Both the position numbers and the translations under genes were made by a program. From Strix aluco (taxonomy: Eukaryota > Chordata > Aves > Strigiformes > Strigidae), in NCBI RefSeq assembly GCF_031877795.1, contig NC_133958.1, positions 5,022,001-5,086,000 of the forward strand: a DNA stretch of 64,000 bases, written 5' to 3'. The stretch's first letter is position 1; every line of letters starts with the position of its first letter. Shown here one piece after another: positions 1 to 18,726 of this stretch. Under the pieces are notes generated by a model that made no database searches, was not told where the DNA came from, and saw only the letters and a list, made by a program, of their open reading frames with translations.

Positions 1-3000
1 CCCCTTCGAGCCCACCCTGGGCATCCCGGGGAGCCGTTTTCCGTGCCCACCCAGCAACCACACCAAGCTGAAGAAGACGTGGCTGACGCGGCACTCGGAG
101 CAGTCGCTGCCGCCCTGCAAGGCCCCGCGGCGGGACGGTGGCACCGAGCTGGCTGGCGAGGGCAAGCGCTCGGCTAAACGCCCCCACGGCCCCGCCGACG
201 GCCCCCGCGCTGCCACCGAGGACGCTGGGGCAGCCAAACGGGGCGCAAAGGCCACCAAGCACGTGGCCGTGGCGTGGCCGGGTGACAGCACGGAGAGCGG
301 AGGGGACCCTGAGGAGGGGAGGATGGAGCTGGGAGGAGGAGGTAAGGCAGCGGGGCCGGGGGGAGGGCGGTGGCAGCGCCCCGTCCCCCAGGGAAATTTC
401 GCATCCCAGTTGCCAGCGCCCGCGACACGAGCTCTGAACACGTGAGGGTTGGGGAACCTGCTGCGCTCAGGTTTTTTTTCCCAGCATGGCTGGGTCTGGA
501 AGCAGCTCCCAGGGTGGGGGTGTCTAGAAATGCCCCTTTGGGGCAGCACAGCACCCTTGGGTGTCATGTCCAGGGTGGGGGGGTGGCAAGTGCCATCGCG
601 GAGTCGGAGCCCTCCTTGGGGCGGTGCCAGCAATCTCAGCCCTGACCTCTTGCAGATCTCCAGCCCTATTTTCCAGCCCTACTTTCTGGCCCAGTTTCTG
701 CGGCATCCCAGTCCCCCCCCTGCCACCCCCCCGGGCTGGTGTGTCCCCACTCAGGGTGTCCCAAAGTGCGTCCCGTCTCCCCCAGACCCGCCGAGCCGTG
801 TCGGGCCGTGGTGCCTGCAGAGCGTGGCCTGCACCGCCCTGCCCGACAGCATCCCGCGGTGCTGTGCCTGCGCCGCCCGGGCCGGGGGGGACCCCGAGGG
901 GGAGGAGGAGGAGGAGGAAGAGGAGGAGGAGGACTGGGATCCCCCTGAGAGCACCTGCAGACTGCTGCACTTCCGCAGGTGAGCCTGGGCCGGGGGGGAT
1001 GCATGGTGGGATGCATGGAACAGCCTAACCCCGCTTTTGAGCAGCCCCTCTCATCCCCCTGCTTTAGAGAATCCTCTCCTGTCACCCCATTTTTGAGCAT
1101 CCTCTCCCCTCACCCTGCCTTTGAGCATCCCGTTTCATCACCCTGCCTTAGAGCATCCTCTCCTGTCACCCTGCTACTGAGCATCCTCTCCCATCACCCC
1201 ATTTTGGAGTACCCTCTCCCATCACCCCACTTTAGAGCTTCCTCTCCTGTCACCCCACTTTTGAGCACCCTCTCCCGTCACCCTGCTTTTGAGCTTCTTC
1301 TCATCACCCCATTTTTGAGCACCCTGTTTCATCCCCCCACTTTTGAGCATCCTCTCCCATCACCCCACATTAAAGCACCCTCTCCTGTCACCCCATTTTT
1401 GAGCATCCTCTCCCATCGCTTTTGAGCATCCTGCTTCATCCCTCCAATTTCGAGCACCCTCTCCCGTCCCCCCACTTCGGAGCACCCCCTCCGGTCCCCT
1501 CTCCCCCGCAGGTTTGCCCTCGGGGCCGGCGGGGAGCTGAGAGTCGATGGTTTCTGCACCCTGGGGGAGGCGGAGGGGGAGACGTTGCGGCTGGATGCGG
1601 CCGGCCCCGAGCGAGGCCGCAGGAGCGCGGGCAGCAGCCTCTGCCTGGCCAAATACTTACTGGGGGTCCTGGGGGACCCCTTCTGCGAGGCCGTCCGCAG
1701 GGACAGGGACACGTGGCCGGGACCCCCCGAGGGTAAGCGGGGGACGGGGGTGTGGGGCGGGGGGTGGCGCTGGGAGCGCTGGGGGGGGGCTGAGGGCTGT
1801 GTTTCCCACAGGGGTGACGGCCTGGCGGCGGGGGGAAGGAGCCCCCCAGCTGTGTGACGCCTGCCAGCGCGGCTTCTTCAACTCTCACTGGAGCTGCGCC
1901 AGATGTGGCTTCCAGCTGTGCCCCGACTGCCACCGCAGCAGGCGGGAGGCTGACGGCCGCGGTACGGGGACGGAGGGGACGGGGACGGGGACGGGGGTGT
2001 AAAAAGGGGTGTCAGCCCCCGTGGGGACCAACACACCCTCTCTCTGATGCAGAGGATCCGGTGCAGCCGCCTGAGTGCTGCCCTGGGCAGGATCACCCTG
2101 TCACGGCCCTTGTCCCCACACAGTTTGTCCCCACCCATGGTGAGTGTGTGTGTCCCCCCCCCTTCCCACCCACTGCCTGGGGGTGACCCCCCCTGTCCCC
2201 ATCATCTGTCCCCATCATCTGTCCCCATCATCTGTCCCCAGTCCTGACCCAGCTCTGGAAGCTGCTGCACGAGGTCAGGGTCAAGTTCGGCATCGAGTCG
2301 CATTGTCCCTGCGGGGAGGGGGCTGCGGAGCCCCCGGGGAGCAGGCAGGTACTGGGGGGGGGGGGGAATGGGGGGGTGCAGGTGCACCCCAACCCTTACA
2401 ACAGGGTGTCTGCAGGGGGGTTGTGCATGATGCTGGGGTAGGGGACCAGCCCTGGGGAGGGGGCACATGGGGGTGTGTCCCCCCCATCCCGCATGCTCGC
2501 ATGGGTGTTTCAGGAGCCGATGGGGGCCACGGTGGCTACCCCCCCACCCAGCAGCGATGGCCAAGCTGACACCTCCCAGCCCGTCAAGGAAGGTAGGGCT
2601 GGCTGCGACCCCCCCGCTGTGGGGACACCCCGCTCCGGGGGGGTCAGGGCTGCTGCCCCGCATCCTTTACAGGGTGCTGGGTGTGTGTGTGTGTGTGGGG
2701 GGGGGTGAGAGGCAGAGGAGGGCATGAGTAGCCCTGACCCCTTTCTCCCCCTAAAGCAGAAAGCCCCGAGGGGGGGCCACCATCACCGGGGCAGCCGCCC
2801 CCCCGGGGGCCCGTGCAGACCTCCACCCTCTGCGACCTCCTGGCCTCCACCGCCGTCAAGCTGTGCCTGGGGCAGGACGGGGTGCACATGGCCTTCGCCC
2901 CCGTGTCACCCGCTTTGCCCAGTGTGAGTCCCGGGGTGGGCAGGGCACAGCGCCCCCCCCCCCCCCCCCCCCATGCTGCCCCCCACCCCTCAGCAGGGCT

Positions 3001-5063
3001 GGGAGGGGGGTCAGGGTGGGCTGATGGGGCTCCCCCCCCACTCTTCTCCCTAGGACAACCGCCTGACCAGCATCCTGGACAGCATCATCGCCCGCGTGGT
3101 GGAGAGGAAGATCCAGGAGAGGCAGGCGGGGGGCGAGCTGAGCCCCCCCAGCCCCCTCGACCCCCCCAGCCCCCCCGGCCCTCCCGCCTCTCACTGCATC
3201 CTGGCACCCAGCGGGCTGCTCTGGCTGCACGACCCCGACCATGTCAGCAACTACAAGCTCTTCCAGGAGCACTGGCGGCGGGGCCAGGTGAGCCCCCCCC
3301 ACCCCTCCAGCATCCCGGGGACCACCCCTAAACCCCCCCGCACCCCCCCTCAGCTGAGCCCTCGGCTGCCCCGGCAGCCCGTCCTTGTTTCAGGGCTTCA
3401 GAAGAGGCTGGAGGGGCGGCTGTGGGGGCCGGAGTCCTTCTGCCCGGCCGGGGGGGAGCGGGCGGTGGAGGCGGTGAACCTGCGGGCACCATCGGACCGA
3501 GTCAGGATGAGCAGCCGGGAATTTTGGGATGGCTTCGCTGCCAGCGCAGGTGGGCATGCGACGAGTTTGTGGGGTCTCAAGTCAGATCTGAGGGGGTCTA
3601 GAAGAGGGGGAGGCAACCCAGCCTGCGCATCCCTCCGTCCCCGTGTGTGATGCCACGTTCCATCCTGCAGCATCCCCGGAGCGGGGCGGTGGGGACCTGC
3701 TGAAGCTGGAAAGTGGCTTTGGGGACATGGAGCTGTGCCGGTAGGTGACAATAAAAGCGTCACCGGGATGTGGGGTGGGTTCCCTACGGGATGCAACCCG
3801 GTGTGGGATGGGATGCAGAGCCAGGGTGGCTCTGCCAGCGCCGGTACCCGGTGCCCCGGCTTCGAGCACCACGCCTGTGCCACAGGGCCACCAACCTGAG
3901 CACCAGCTTGCCGCTGCCGGAGTACTGCGGGCCAGCCGGCCGCCTCAACCTGGCTACCTACCTGCGGGGCCGGCGCTGGCTGCGCCCACGTGTCTGCGTG
4001 GCTTACGGTGAGTGCTGCCCCGGGGTGGGGGGTGTGGGGGGGCGGTGTGTGAGTTGGGGTGTCCCCTCCCCAACCCGTGACGATGCTCGTCCCGCTCGCA
4101 GGCGTGCAGCCCCACGACCGGACCATTGGGACCAAAAACCTGACGGTGGAGGCAGCCGATTCCATCAGCGTCCTGGTTCACGCCGCGGCGTGGCTGCCCC
4201 AGCGGCCGGCGGCACGGCACGGTAAGGTGGGAGCGTGGAGGGGGTCACCGCACCCCAATTCCCTGCTCTGGACCCCACCCCCACGAGCACCCCTTTGCCC
4301 ACAGACCTGCTCCTGCAAGTCGAAGCCGACGGCGTGGACGTGCCGCTGAAGGAGCGGCTCTGGGATGCCGGCAGCCGGCCCGGTGCCCTGTGGCACATCT
4401 TCCGTGCCGAGGATGCCGGCCGCATCCGGGATTTCTTGCAGAAAGTGGGTGTCATCACCCCCCTAGTACAGCCCCAGCCCCCCAAACCCTGCCTCTGCTC
4501 ACCCCCCACCCCTCTGCAGGCGTGCGAGGACCAAGGGCAGGAGGGGGCGGCCGTGGCGGAGCCCCCCAACCACTACCTGGACCTCTCGCTGCGGAGGCGG
4601 CTGCGCCAGGAGTGCGGGGTGAGCGCCTGGACCCTCCTCCAGTTCCTGGGGGACGCGGTGCTGGTCCCTGCCGGGGCTCCCCACCAGGTAGGCAGCTCTG
4701 TAACCCCCAGCCCCTGCGGCCAGCTGTGCCAAAGCCTCCTGGGGAAACTGAGGCACGGTCGAGCCCCCAAAATTTGACGCCGCCGTGCCGCGGGCAGGTG
4801 CAGACCCTCACCGGTACCATCAGCGTGGAGCAGCGGTTCCTCTCACCGGAGAACGCCGCCCGCCTCCGGGACCACAGCACCCACCTCCCCGGGGCCGCAC
4901 ACCAGCTCCGCGCCCAGGTGGGTGGGTGTCGGGTTGGGGGTTCTGGGGGGATCCCGGTGCGGGGTGAGCGGCGCTGACCCCCTTCTTTGCACCCTTGCAG
5001 CTGGACGGCGTGATCTTCTCCGCTGTGCGGGAGGCCGTGGGAGTCCTGCGGGGCTGCGAGTGA
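1..5063 (+). CDS. HR: Hairless (KDM3-family JmjC corepressor), C-terminal part
   Basis: Nuclear-receptor corepressor and KDM3-family JmjC protein. The left edge cuts the gene; about 909 residues are visible, read from base 2. Exons: 1-341, 392-441, 656-978, 1512-1732, 1812-1961, 2053-2139, 2242-2348, 2514-2592, 2760-2923, 3054-3287, 3378-3549, 3671-3740, 3886-4007, 4102-4221, 4305-4444, 4520-4687, 4798-4917, 5001-5063. All junctions are GT-AG and in phase. Seen in order: the KDM3/HR block [14 protein letters not shown] (about 50-95), an acidic run (about 900-935), a cysteine zinc finger LCDACQ...CARCG...CPDC (about 1850-1940), an LCDLL helix of the nuclear-receptor-box type (about 2837-2851), and a JmjC domain ending in GAPHQV (4520-5060). 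The JmjC position that is HxD in KDM3A/B reads TVE here (4143-4151). Family assignment is firm; catalytic activity is doubtful from sequence. Confidence 0.95.
1030..1500. repeat. Minisatellite in an HR intron
   Basis: Sixteen or so units of about 28 bp around TTTTGAGCATCCTCTCCCAT and CACCCCAC, filling the intron between the exons ending at 978 and starting at 1512. Confidence 0.92.
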
Positions 5064-5220
5064 GACGGGTGCCGGGAGGATGCTCGAACAAAGCTTGGCC
5101 CTGCCGGCCACGGCCACGGCCACGGTCACGGCCGAGGTGCTGTGGGGAGCCGGGGCCGGCCGCCTCTCGCTTGGTGCTTTGCTCCACGATCGCCCGGGGA
5201 CGCTCGGGACAGGCGTGGGG

Positions 5221-5226
5221 AATAAA
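5221..5226 (+). terminator. HR: HR polyadenylation signal
   Basis: Canonical AATAAA about 160 bases after the HR stop codon; the likely 3' end of the HR transcript lies just downstream. Confidence 0.8.
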
Positions 5227-5374
5227 ATGTCCGCAGCGTGCCGGAGCCGCCGGCACCACCAGCACCCGCCTTGGCGTCTCCCTCCCGTGCGGCATCGCCC
5301 CCCTCCGTGATCAGGGAAGCCCCAGTGACCCGGGGATGGGGTGCGGTGGGAGAGCTGGGGTCTGGCGGTGTGAC

Positions 5375-5642
5375 CATGGCGGCATGGGGTGCTGCCAGCC
5401 CTTGGCCATGGGTTGGGGCCACTGGTGAGATGAGTTTGGCGCGGTCTCTGCGCCGGCAGCCGCACAGAGAACTGGAAAACATCTGGATGGCGCGGCCAGT
5501 CGCTGCCCTGAGGGACCATGGCACCGTGGGGTGCTGCCAGCCCTTGGGGACGGGCTGGGGCCACTGGTGAGATGAGTTTGGGACAGTCTCTGCGCCTCAC
5601 AGAGAACGGGAAAACATCTGGACAGCGCAGCCGGTCGCTGCC
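5375..5642. repeat. Tandem duplication of about 130 bp between HR and NUDT18
   Basis: Two diverged head-to-tail copies (about 5375-5506 and 5513-5642). Each contains GGTGCTGCCAGCCCTTGG, GGTGAGATGAGTTTGG and AAAACATCTGG in the same order. No reading frame or known repeat family recognised. The rest of 5227-5800 is unannotated GC-rich spacer. Confidence 0.8.
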
Positions 5643-5779
5643 CAGAGGTCTCGGGGGCCCGAGGTGCAGCTCCATCCTGCGCTGCCGCGGGAAAGCAACC
5701 GCCCCAAGGGCCTGCAATTACCACCGCGCAATTAGCGCGGCCCGCGCACTGCTCCCTGCGTCACCACCTTTTAACCTCC

Positions 5780-5926
5780 CGGCCCCTTTAAGGATAAGCC
5801 CCGCCCCGTAGCCGGGCGGGGAAGTGGCGGCGGGGATAACCAATGGGAAGCGCGCTGGCCTCGCGGGGTGGCCAATGGGCGGCGGGCGGGGTGGGCGGGG
5901 GCTGCGCGGTGGAGCCCCGCGACGCG
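5780..5926 (+). promoter_or_regulatory. NUDT18: Probable NUDT18 CpG promoter and non-coding first exon
   Basis: GC boxes (CCCCGCCCC, GGGCGGGG) and two CCAATGGG boxes (CCAAT at 5840-5844 and 5872-5876) precede a CpG-dense stretch that ends in a good donor, GACGCG|GTGAGT, at 5926/5927. The first coding exon of NUDT18 has an acceptor at 7340/7341, so a non-coding exon 1 ending at 5926 and an intron of about 1.4 kb fit well. The start site itself is not determined. Confidence 0.55.
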
Positions 5927-6029
5927 GTGAGTCCCCCGGCGCATGCGCGGAGGGAGGCGGGGGGGGGGCCTGCGGGCGCCCTGCGCCCCTTCCCTGCGCC
6001 CCTTCCCTGCGCTCCCCGGTGCACCCTGC

Positions 6030-7240
6030 GGACCCCCGAACCCTCCCCTATTGCACCCCAAACCCCTCCCCTACTGCCCCCCAAACCCCGAACCCTCCCT
6101 TACTGCCCCCCAAACCCTTCCCCATTGCACTCTTCAGCCCCCCAAACTCTTCCCTTACTGCACCTTGCAGCCCCCCAAATCTTCCCCTTATTGCACCCCA
6201 AACCCTTCCCCACTGTACTCTGTAGCCCCCCCAAACCCTTCCCCATTGCACCCCGCAGCCCCCCAACCCTCTCCCTAGCGCAGCCCCCCCGCAGCCCCCC
6301 CAGCCCTTCCCCGCCGCACCCTGCATCCCCGCAGCCCCTCCTCCCGCTGCGCCCCGCCGCCCGCCTCGCCCTTCCCCTATAGCACCCTGCAGCCCAGCTC
6401 GCCCCCCAGCACCCCGCCGGACCCCCCACCTTTCCCCCTATGCACCCCATACTCCGACCAGCCCTTCCCCTATAGCGCCCTGCAGTCCAGCACGCCCTGG
6501 CCCCCCCAGCCTGCCGCGTCCCCTCCTTGGGCCAGCCCGCCGCCCCCCCAATCCTTCTCCTACCCCACCCCGGGCATCCCCCAGTCCAGCCGCCCCTTTC
6601 CTCCCAGTCTTCCCCAGTCCAGCCGCCCCATTCCCCCCAGTGTTCCCCAGTCCAGCCGCCCCTTTCCCCCCTCCCTCCTCCAGTCCAGCAAACCCTTCAC
6701 TTACTTCAGCTTCCCCTGCGTGCTGCAGTCCAGCCAGCCCTTCCCCTACCGCAGCCCCCCCCGCATCCCCAAATCCAGCGAGCTCTTCCCCTACGCCCCC
6801 CTGTACGCCCTGCAGTCCAGCCAGCCCTTCCCCTACTGTGCCCCCCCATGCCTCCCCCAGTCCAGCAAGCCCTTCTCCTACCGCAGCCCCCCCCGCCTCC
6901 CCAAACCCAGTGACCCCTTCCCCTACTATTTCCCTTCCTACGCGCTGCAGTCGAGCCAGCCGTTCCCCTCCTGCGCCCCCCTGGGTGTCCCCCAATCGAG
7001 CAGACCCTTCCCCTTCTGCACCCCCCCCTGCATCGCGAAAGCCACCGAGCTCTTCCCTTGCTCCGTCCCCGCCCCGCCCAGCAGACCCTTCCCCTCTTAC
7101 ACCCCCCTCCACGTCCCCCAGTCCAGCAAGCCCTTCCCCTCCAGCACCCCCCCACTGCTGGGAGACTTCCCGCACTGCACCCCGCAATCTCCGGACCCCC
7201 TCCCTCACCGCTCCCTCCAGCCCAACCAGCGCCGGGGCTC
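6030..7240. repeat. C-rich minisatellite tract in NUDT18 intron 1
   Basis: Two blocks of imperfect C-rich tandem repeats. About 6030-6470 has units of roughly 25-35 bp built on CCCCAAACCCTTCCCC. About 6480-7240 has units of roughly 30-35 bp built on CCAGTCCAGCCAGCCCTTCCCC. The tract is almost free of stop codons in several frames on both strands because of its composition, so long apparent reading frames here are not evidence of genes. Confidence 0.85.
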
Positions 7241-7354
7241 CCTCCCCCCCCGCCTGCACGTCTGGGGGGTGCCCTCCCCACCCCAAAACCCCGCTACCCC
7301 CTGAGTGGGTGCCTGAGGGCTCTGCTCCCCCCTCATCCAGCCTGTGGGACCCCC

Positions 7355-9417
7355 ATGGGGGAGGCTCCAGCGCCGGAGCTGGATGCGGTGCTGGGTGGCG
7401 GCGGCTGGGACGTGGGGGCGAACTTCAAGGGTCCCCCCCCACCCACCGGCCCCGTCCGCCTGGGGAGGAACGCCTGCTACGTCGTCCTGGCCGTGCTTTT
7501 CAACGAGGAGGTGAGGCAGCCCCCCCCCACCCCACCATTCCCCTCCGCGGGACCCCCACCCCGGTGGCACCCGCTGCCCCACCGACCCCTCTGGGTCCCC
7601 GCAGGACGAGGTGCTGCTGGTGCAGGAGGCCAAGGCCGAGTGCCGCGGGAGGTGGTACCTGCCGGCCGGCAGGATGGAGCCCGGCGAGGGCATCGTGGCC
7701 GCCATGAGGAGGGAGGTGAAGGAGGAGACGGGGCTGGAGTGCCAACCGCTCAGCCTGCTGGCGCTGGAGGAGAGGGGGCCGGCCTGGATCCGCTTCGCCT
7801 TCCTCGCGCGCCCCACCGGTGCGTGTCTGTGGGCCTCTGCGGCTCTGAAGGGGTGTGGGGAGGACGTGGCTCACCTGGAGCATCCCCTGCCAGCCCCGTG
7901 CTGGGCCATCGGTGTCCCCTGCCAGCCCCACGATGGGCATCGGTGTCCCCTGCCAGCCCTGTGATGGGTGGGCATCGGTGTCCCCTGCCAGCCCCGTGAT
8001 GGGCATCAGTGTCCCCTGCCACCTTCATGCCAGATCATCAGTGTCCCCTGCCAGCCCCATGATGGGCATCGGTGTCCCCTGCCACCTTTGTGCCAGGTCA
8101 TCAGTGTCCCCTGCCAGCCACACAATGGGCTTTGAGATCCCCAGCCACCCCTGTGCCTGAGCATCGGTGTCTCTTGTCACCTTTGTGCCAGGTCATCAGT
8201 GTCCCCTGCCACCTTTGTGCTAGAGCATCGGTGTCCCCTGCCAGCCTCACGATTGGCTTTGACATCCCCAGCCAGCTCCATGCCTGAGCATTGGTGTCCC
8301 ATGTCACCTTCATGCCAGGGCATTGGTGTCCCCTGCCAGCCCTATGGTGGGGCACTGGTGTCCCCTGCCAGCCCCACAATGGGCTTTGAGATCCCCAGCC
8401 AGCCCTGTGTCCAAGCATCAGTGTCCCCTGTCACCTTTGTGCCAGGGCATTGGCCTTCCCTGCCAGCCCCATGATGGGCATCAGTGTCCCCTGTCAGCCC
8501 CACAGTGGGGCATCGGTGTCCCCTGTCACCTTTGTGCCTTGCCTGCCATCCTGTCCTGTTTTGGGCTGCAACAGAGCTAATTTTTTTCTTCTCAGCAGCT
8601 GGAACAGTGCCGTGTTTCGACACAGCCCAGTAAAGGGCATCGCTGTCCCCTGCCAGCCCCACGACGGGGCATCGCTGTCCCCTGCCAGCACCACCCCCAG
8701 TCCTGGCACACCACACCCCCCCCCCCAAGCTCCCTCCTGGGGTCTTGCCGCCCCCCCCAGCCCCGTGCCGGTGTCCTGCTGTCCCCGCCACCCCCGTGCC
8801 AGGCCATCGCCGTCTCTCTGCCCACAGGTGGGACCCTGAAGACCCTGGAGGAGGCCGATGCCGAGTCCCTGCAAGCGGCGTGGTGGGCCGGGGACCCCCG
8901 TGCGCTGCCGCTGCGAGCCCCCGACATCCTGCCCTTGCTGGACCTCGCCGCCCGCTACCGCCGCAGCCCCCCGCACCCCCCCACGCTGCCGCAGGAGCTG
9001 CCCTGCGCCTTGCTCTGCCTGAGGCTCCTGCTGACCTTCGCCAACGACACAGGGGACCTTTGGGTGCTGCTGGGCGCAACCGGGTCCCCCCACCTGCCCG
9101 TGGTGGCCTGTGGCACGTCCCCAGCCGAGCTCCGCAGGGGTCTCCGCCTGCCCGCGCTGCGGCTGCTGCGGGACTGCCTGCCGCTAGCCCCCCCCCCGGG
9201 ACCCCTGGGGCTACTGGGGCTACAGCACCGGGCTGGGGGGCCTGGGGGGGCTGATGGCATCTGCTTCAACGTGGTACTGAGCCTCCCGCCCGGTAGCCCT
9301 CGGGCTGCCCCCCCCGAGCTGCGTGTCCCCACTTTCCACTGGTGGCGTGTGGAGGAGGAGAGCTTGAAGGGCCGAATCCTGCAGCGGCTCCACGCCACGG
9401 TGCCCATCCACAGCTGA
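7355..9417 (+). CDS. NUDT18: Nudix hydrolase 18 (8-oxo-(d)GDP phosphatase, MTH3)
   Basis: Predicted 319-residue Nudix enzyme; the family member hydrolyses 8-oxo-dGDP, 8-oxo-GDP and related oxidised diphosphates, cleaning the nucleotide pool. Exons 7355-7510, 7605-7818 and 8828-9417, phases consistent; the human protein is about 323 residues. The Nudix box lies at residues 74-96 (G-x5-E-x7-REVKEETGL), preceded by [12 protein letters not shown]. The ATG at 7355 is the first after an acceptor (CATCCAG at 7340) and gives an N-terminus of the expected length. The C-terminal exon keeps LPQELPC and the final WWRVEEESL block of NUDT18. The second intron (7819-8827) is mostly a minisatellite. It lies head to tail behind HR, as in human. 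Confidence 0.95.
7890..8560. repeat. Minisatellite in NUDT18 intron 2
   Basis: Roughly twenty imperfect units of about 30 bp around GGTGTCCCCTGCCAGCCCC and variants containing CACCTTTGTGCCAGG. Purely intronic; no coding signal supported. Confidence 0.9.
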
Positions 9418-9576
9418 AAGTGCCCCGAAAGCCCCCAGCAGCCCCGTTTTGGGCACGGCAGGGGGGGGCTGGTTGGGACATGTGGCTGGTGAGTGCCAGA
9501 GTGAGAGCCCCCCCATGGCTGGGGGGGGGTGTTTTGAGGCTGGGTCCTGGCCCGGGGCGGGGTGCTGAGAGCCAGA

Positions 9577-9582
9577 AATAAA
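9577..9582 (+). terminator. NUDT18: NUDT18 polyadenylation signal
   Basis: AATAAA 160 bases after the NUDT18 stop. The convergent FHIP2B signal lies only about 135 bases further on, so the two 3' ends nearly touch. Confidence 0.8.
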
Positions 9583-9716
9583 CCCGGTTGCTGCTTCTTG
9601 CATCCACCTGGCTGTGGTTGAAGGAGGGAGGGACGGGGTGGGGGGAGTGGGGAGCTGGTTTTTTTGCGGGGGGGATGCGTAGGGAGGGGGACAGCATGGG
9701 GTGCTGAGCTCACCGC

Positions 9717-9722
9717 TTTATT
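9717..9722 (-). terminator. FHIP2B: Probable FHIP2B polyadenylation signal
   Basis: TTTATT on the + strand reads AATAAA on the - strand, about 530 bases after the FHIP2B stop. The 3' UTR in between contains a short CA/TG repeat at about 9808-9850. Confidence 0.65.
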
Positions 9723-10248
9723 CCAGCAGAGACCCGTCACCCAGGGGACACCGTGCCCGGCTTTGCGGGGTTTGGGGTGCCCTGGCCCTGCCAGGCAGGA
9801 GCCACAAACACACACACGTGTGTGCACACATGCACACACACCCACACCCCCCGCCCCGCCCTGCCCCAGAGCCGGGGCAGGGGGGGGAGACAAGTTATTG
9901 CAGCTGAGGGGGTGGCGTTGCCCCGCACATCCCATTATTGCCCAAAAAATCCTGCTTGAGGCTGGTGGAGGCTGGGGGGGGCAGGAACCCACCCCCCCAA
10001 GAAGGAAACGCAGCACAGTTCATTTTGCATCCCGAAAGGCCCCATCCTGCACCCGGGGAGGTGGCGTCACCTCCGGGTTGGCCAAGGCGCTGGGGAAGGT
10101 CTCTGCGCCTCCTCTTCCTCCTCGCCGGGTGCTGCGAGGCCGGTGTCCTTCCCGGGGTGCCACCGCCATGCCTGGCTACTGGGCTACCGGCACGTGGTAG
10201 CCCAGCCGAAGAAGGGGTGCTCGGCGGGGGGGGTCGGGGAGCCACAGC

Positions 10249-17220
<6,972 letters not shown>

Positions 17221-17420
17221 GGCTGCCCCCACCCCCCCCCCGACCCCCCCACCCTGACCCCGGCCCCGCCACCGGCCCCAGTCCCGGTCCCGATCCCGCC
17301 GCGCTCCGCTGCGCCCCGACGCGGCCCCGCTCCGGTGGCTCCGCCCGGCGCCGGGCGGGGGGGGGGGGGATGGCCCGGCCACGGCACCTCCTCCCGCGGC
17401 TCCAGGCTCCGGCTCCGGGA
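17221..17420 (-). promoter_or_regulatory. FHIP2B: FHIP2B CpG promoter region
   Basis: CpG-dense sequence directly upstream of the FHIP2B ATG, with GC boxes such as CCGGGCGGGG and GGCTCCGCCC at about 17338-17362. No TATA box seen. Start site not resolved. Confidence 0.5.
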
Positions 17421-17579
17421 GGGTTTTGGGGAGCAGGACACGGGGTGGGGATGGATTAATGGGGGGGGGGGGATTGCGAGAGAGGTGAGGGACGGAGGTG
17501 GGAGAGGTGTCGGGGGGTGGTGGAGTATTTGGGGCGGAGGGTTTGGGAAGGTCACAGAAACCTAAAGCTGCTCCGGGGG

Positions 17580-18110
17580 GGGCAGCCCTGGGGTGGGGAC
17601 AGCCCCCCCGAAAACCTCGCAACGGGGTGGGGACAGTCCCCCCTCCCCGTGCACTGGGATGGGGACAGCCCCCCTGAAAAACCTCATACTGGGACTAGGA
17701 CAGCCCCCCCTGAAAACCTCACACTGGGATGGGGACAGCCCCCCCCTGCACTGGAATGGGGACAAACCCCCCTAAAAACCTCACACTGGGATGGGGACAG
17801 CCCCCCCCTGCACTGGGATGGGGACAAACCCCCCTAAAAACCTCACACTGGGATGGGGACAGCCCCCCCCCTGCACTGGGATGGGGACAAACCCCCCTAA
17901 AAACCTCACATTGGGATGGGGACAGCCCCCCCCTGCACTGGGATGGGGACAAACCCCCCTAAAAACCTCACACTGGGATGGGGACAGCCCCCCCCTGCAC
18001 TGGGACAGGGACAACCCCCCAAAAACCTCACATTGGGATGGGGACAGCCCCCCCATGAAAACATCACACTGGGATGGGGACAGCCCCCCCCCCCCCGCCC
18101 AGTGCACACC
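17580..18110. repeat. About 62-bp minisatellite between FHIP2B and the AFAP-like gene
   Basis: Eight or so units pairing CACTGGGATGGGGACAGCCC with GGGGACAAACCCCCCTAAAA, nearly identical from 17756 to 18000. This array is most of the intergenic space; 17421-17575 is G-rich with nothing recognised. Confidence 0.9.
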
Positions 18111-18188
18111 AGGACAAGGACAACCCCCTCCCCAGCTCACCTCTTCCCGCAGCGCAGCCGGGTGGAAGCCAAATTTTAAGATTTTTTT

Positions 18189-18194
18189 TTTAAT
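18189..18194 (-). terminator. Possible polyadenylation signal of the AFAP-like gene
   Basis: TTTAAT on + is ATTAAA on -, in an AT-rich patch with a (TA)n run and a long homopolymer (18180-18235), about 530 bases past the stop. A second (TA)n run sits in the 3' UTR at 18556-18572. Confidence 0.35.
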
Positions 18195-18726
18195 ATATAT
18201 ATATAATCCTTAAAAAAAAAAAAAAAAAAAAAAATTCTACAATTAAAAACAAGCCCTGATGAACACAGCCGCTGGAAAGCGGCCCAGGGCCCAGCCCGGG
18301 TCCCGCCGACTCCAGGGAAGGTGCAATTAGGTGCCCCAAGCAGCCCCCACCCCACCACCTCGGTTTGGGGGCCCCCCATGAGTGGGTGTCCCCGAGGTGG
18401 GGGGAACCGGGGCGCTGCCGGTGCACTGGTTCAACCAGACCCACGCTGGTGGCTCGTGAGGTTGCAACTGGGAAATCTGGGCCCCAAAACCAAGGTGCTG
18501 GGAGGGGCGAGGAGGCAGCGAGGGGGAATTAGAAACCCGCAGGCAGAGTTTAGATGTATATATATATATATAAAAAATAGATGTGCGTAGTTGTAGCGTT
18601 GATATTGATGATTAAAACACCGGATCCGCGGCGGGCCCTGCACGATCCACGTGCAGCCCCACGTTCTGCTGAGAGATGCCCGGGCCGGCAGGAACGTCTG
18701 CGGGGTGGGGGCTACCGCGGCGCCGG

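Noticed and set aside
6438-7286. 282-codon - strand frame rich in Gly and Glu
   Set aside because: Product of the C-rich minisatellite in NUDT18 intron 1; no homology and the opposite strand is equally open.
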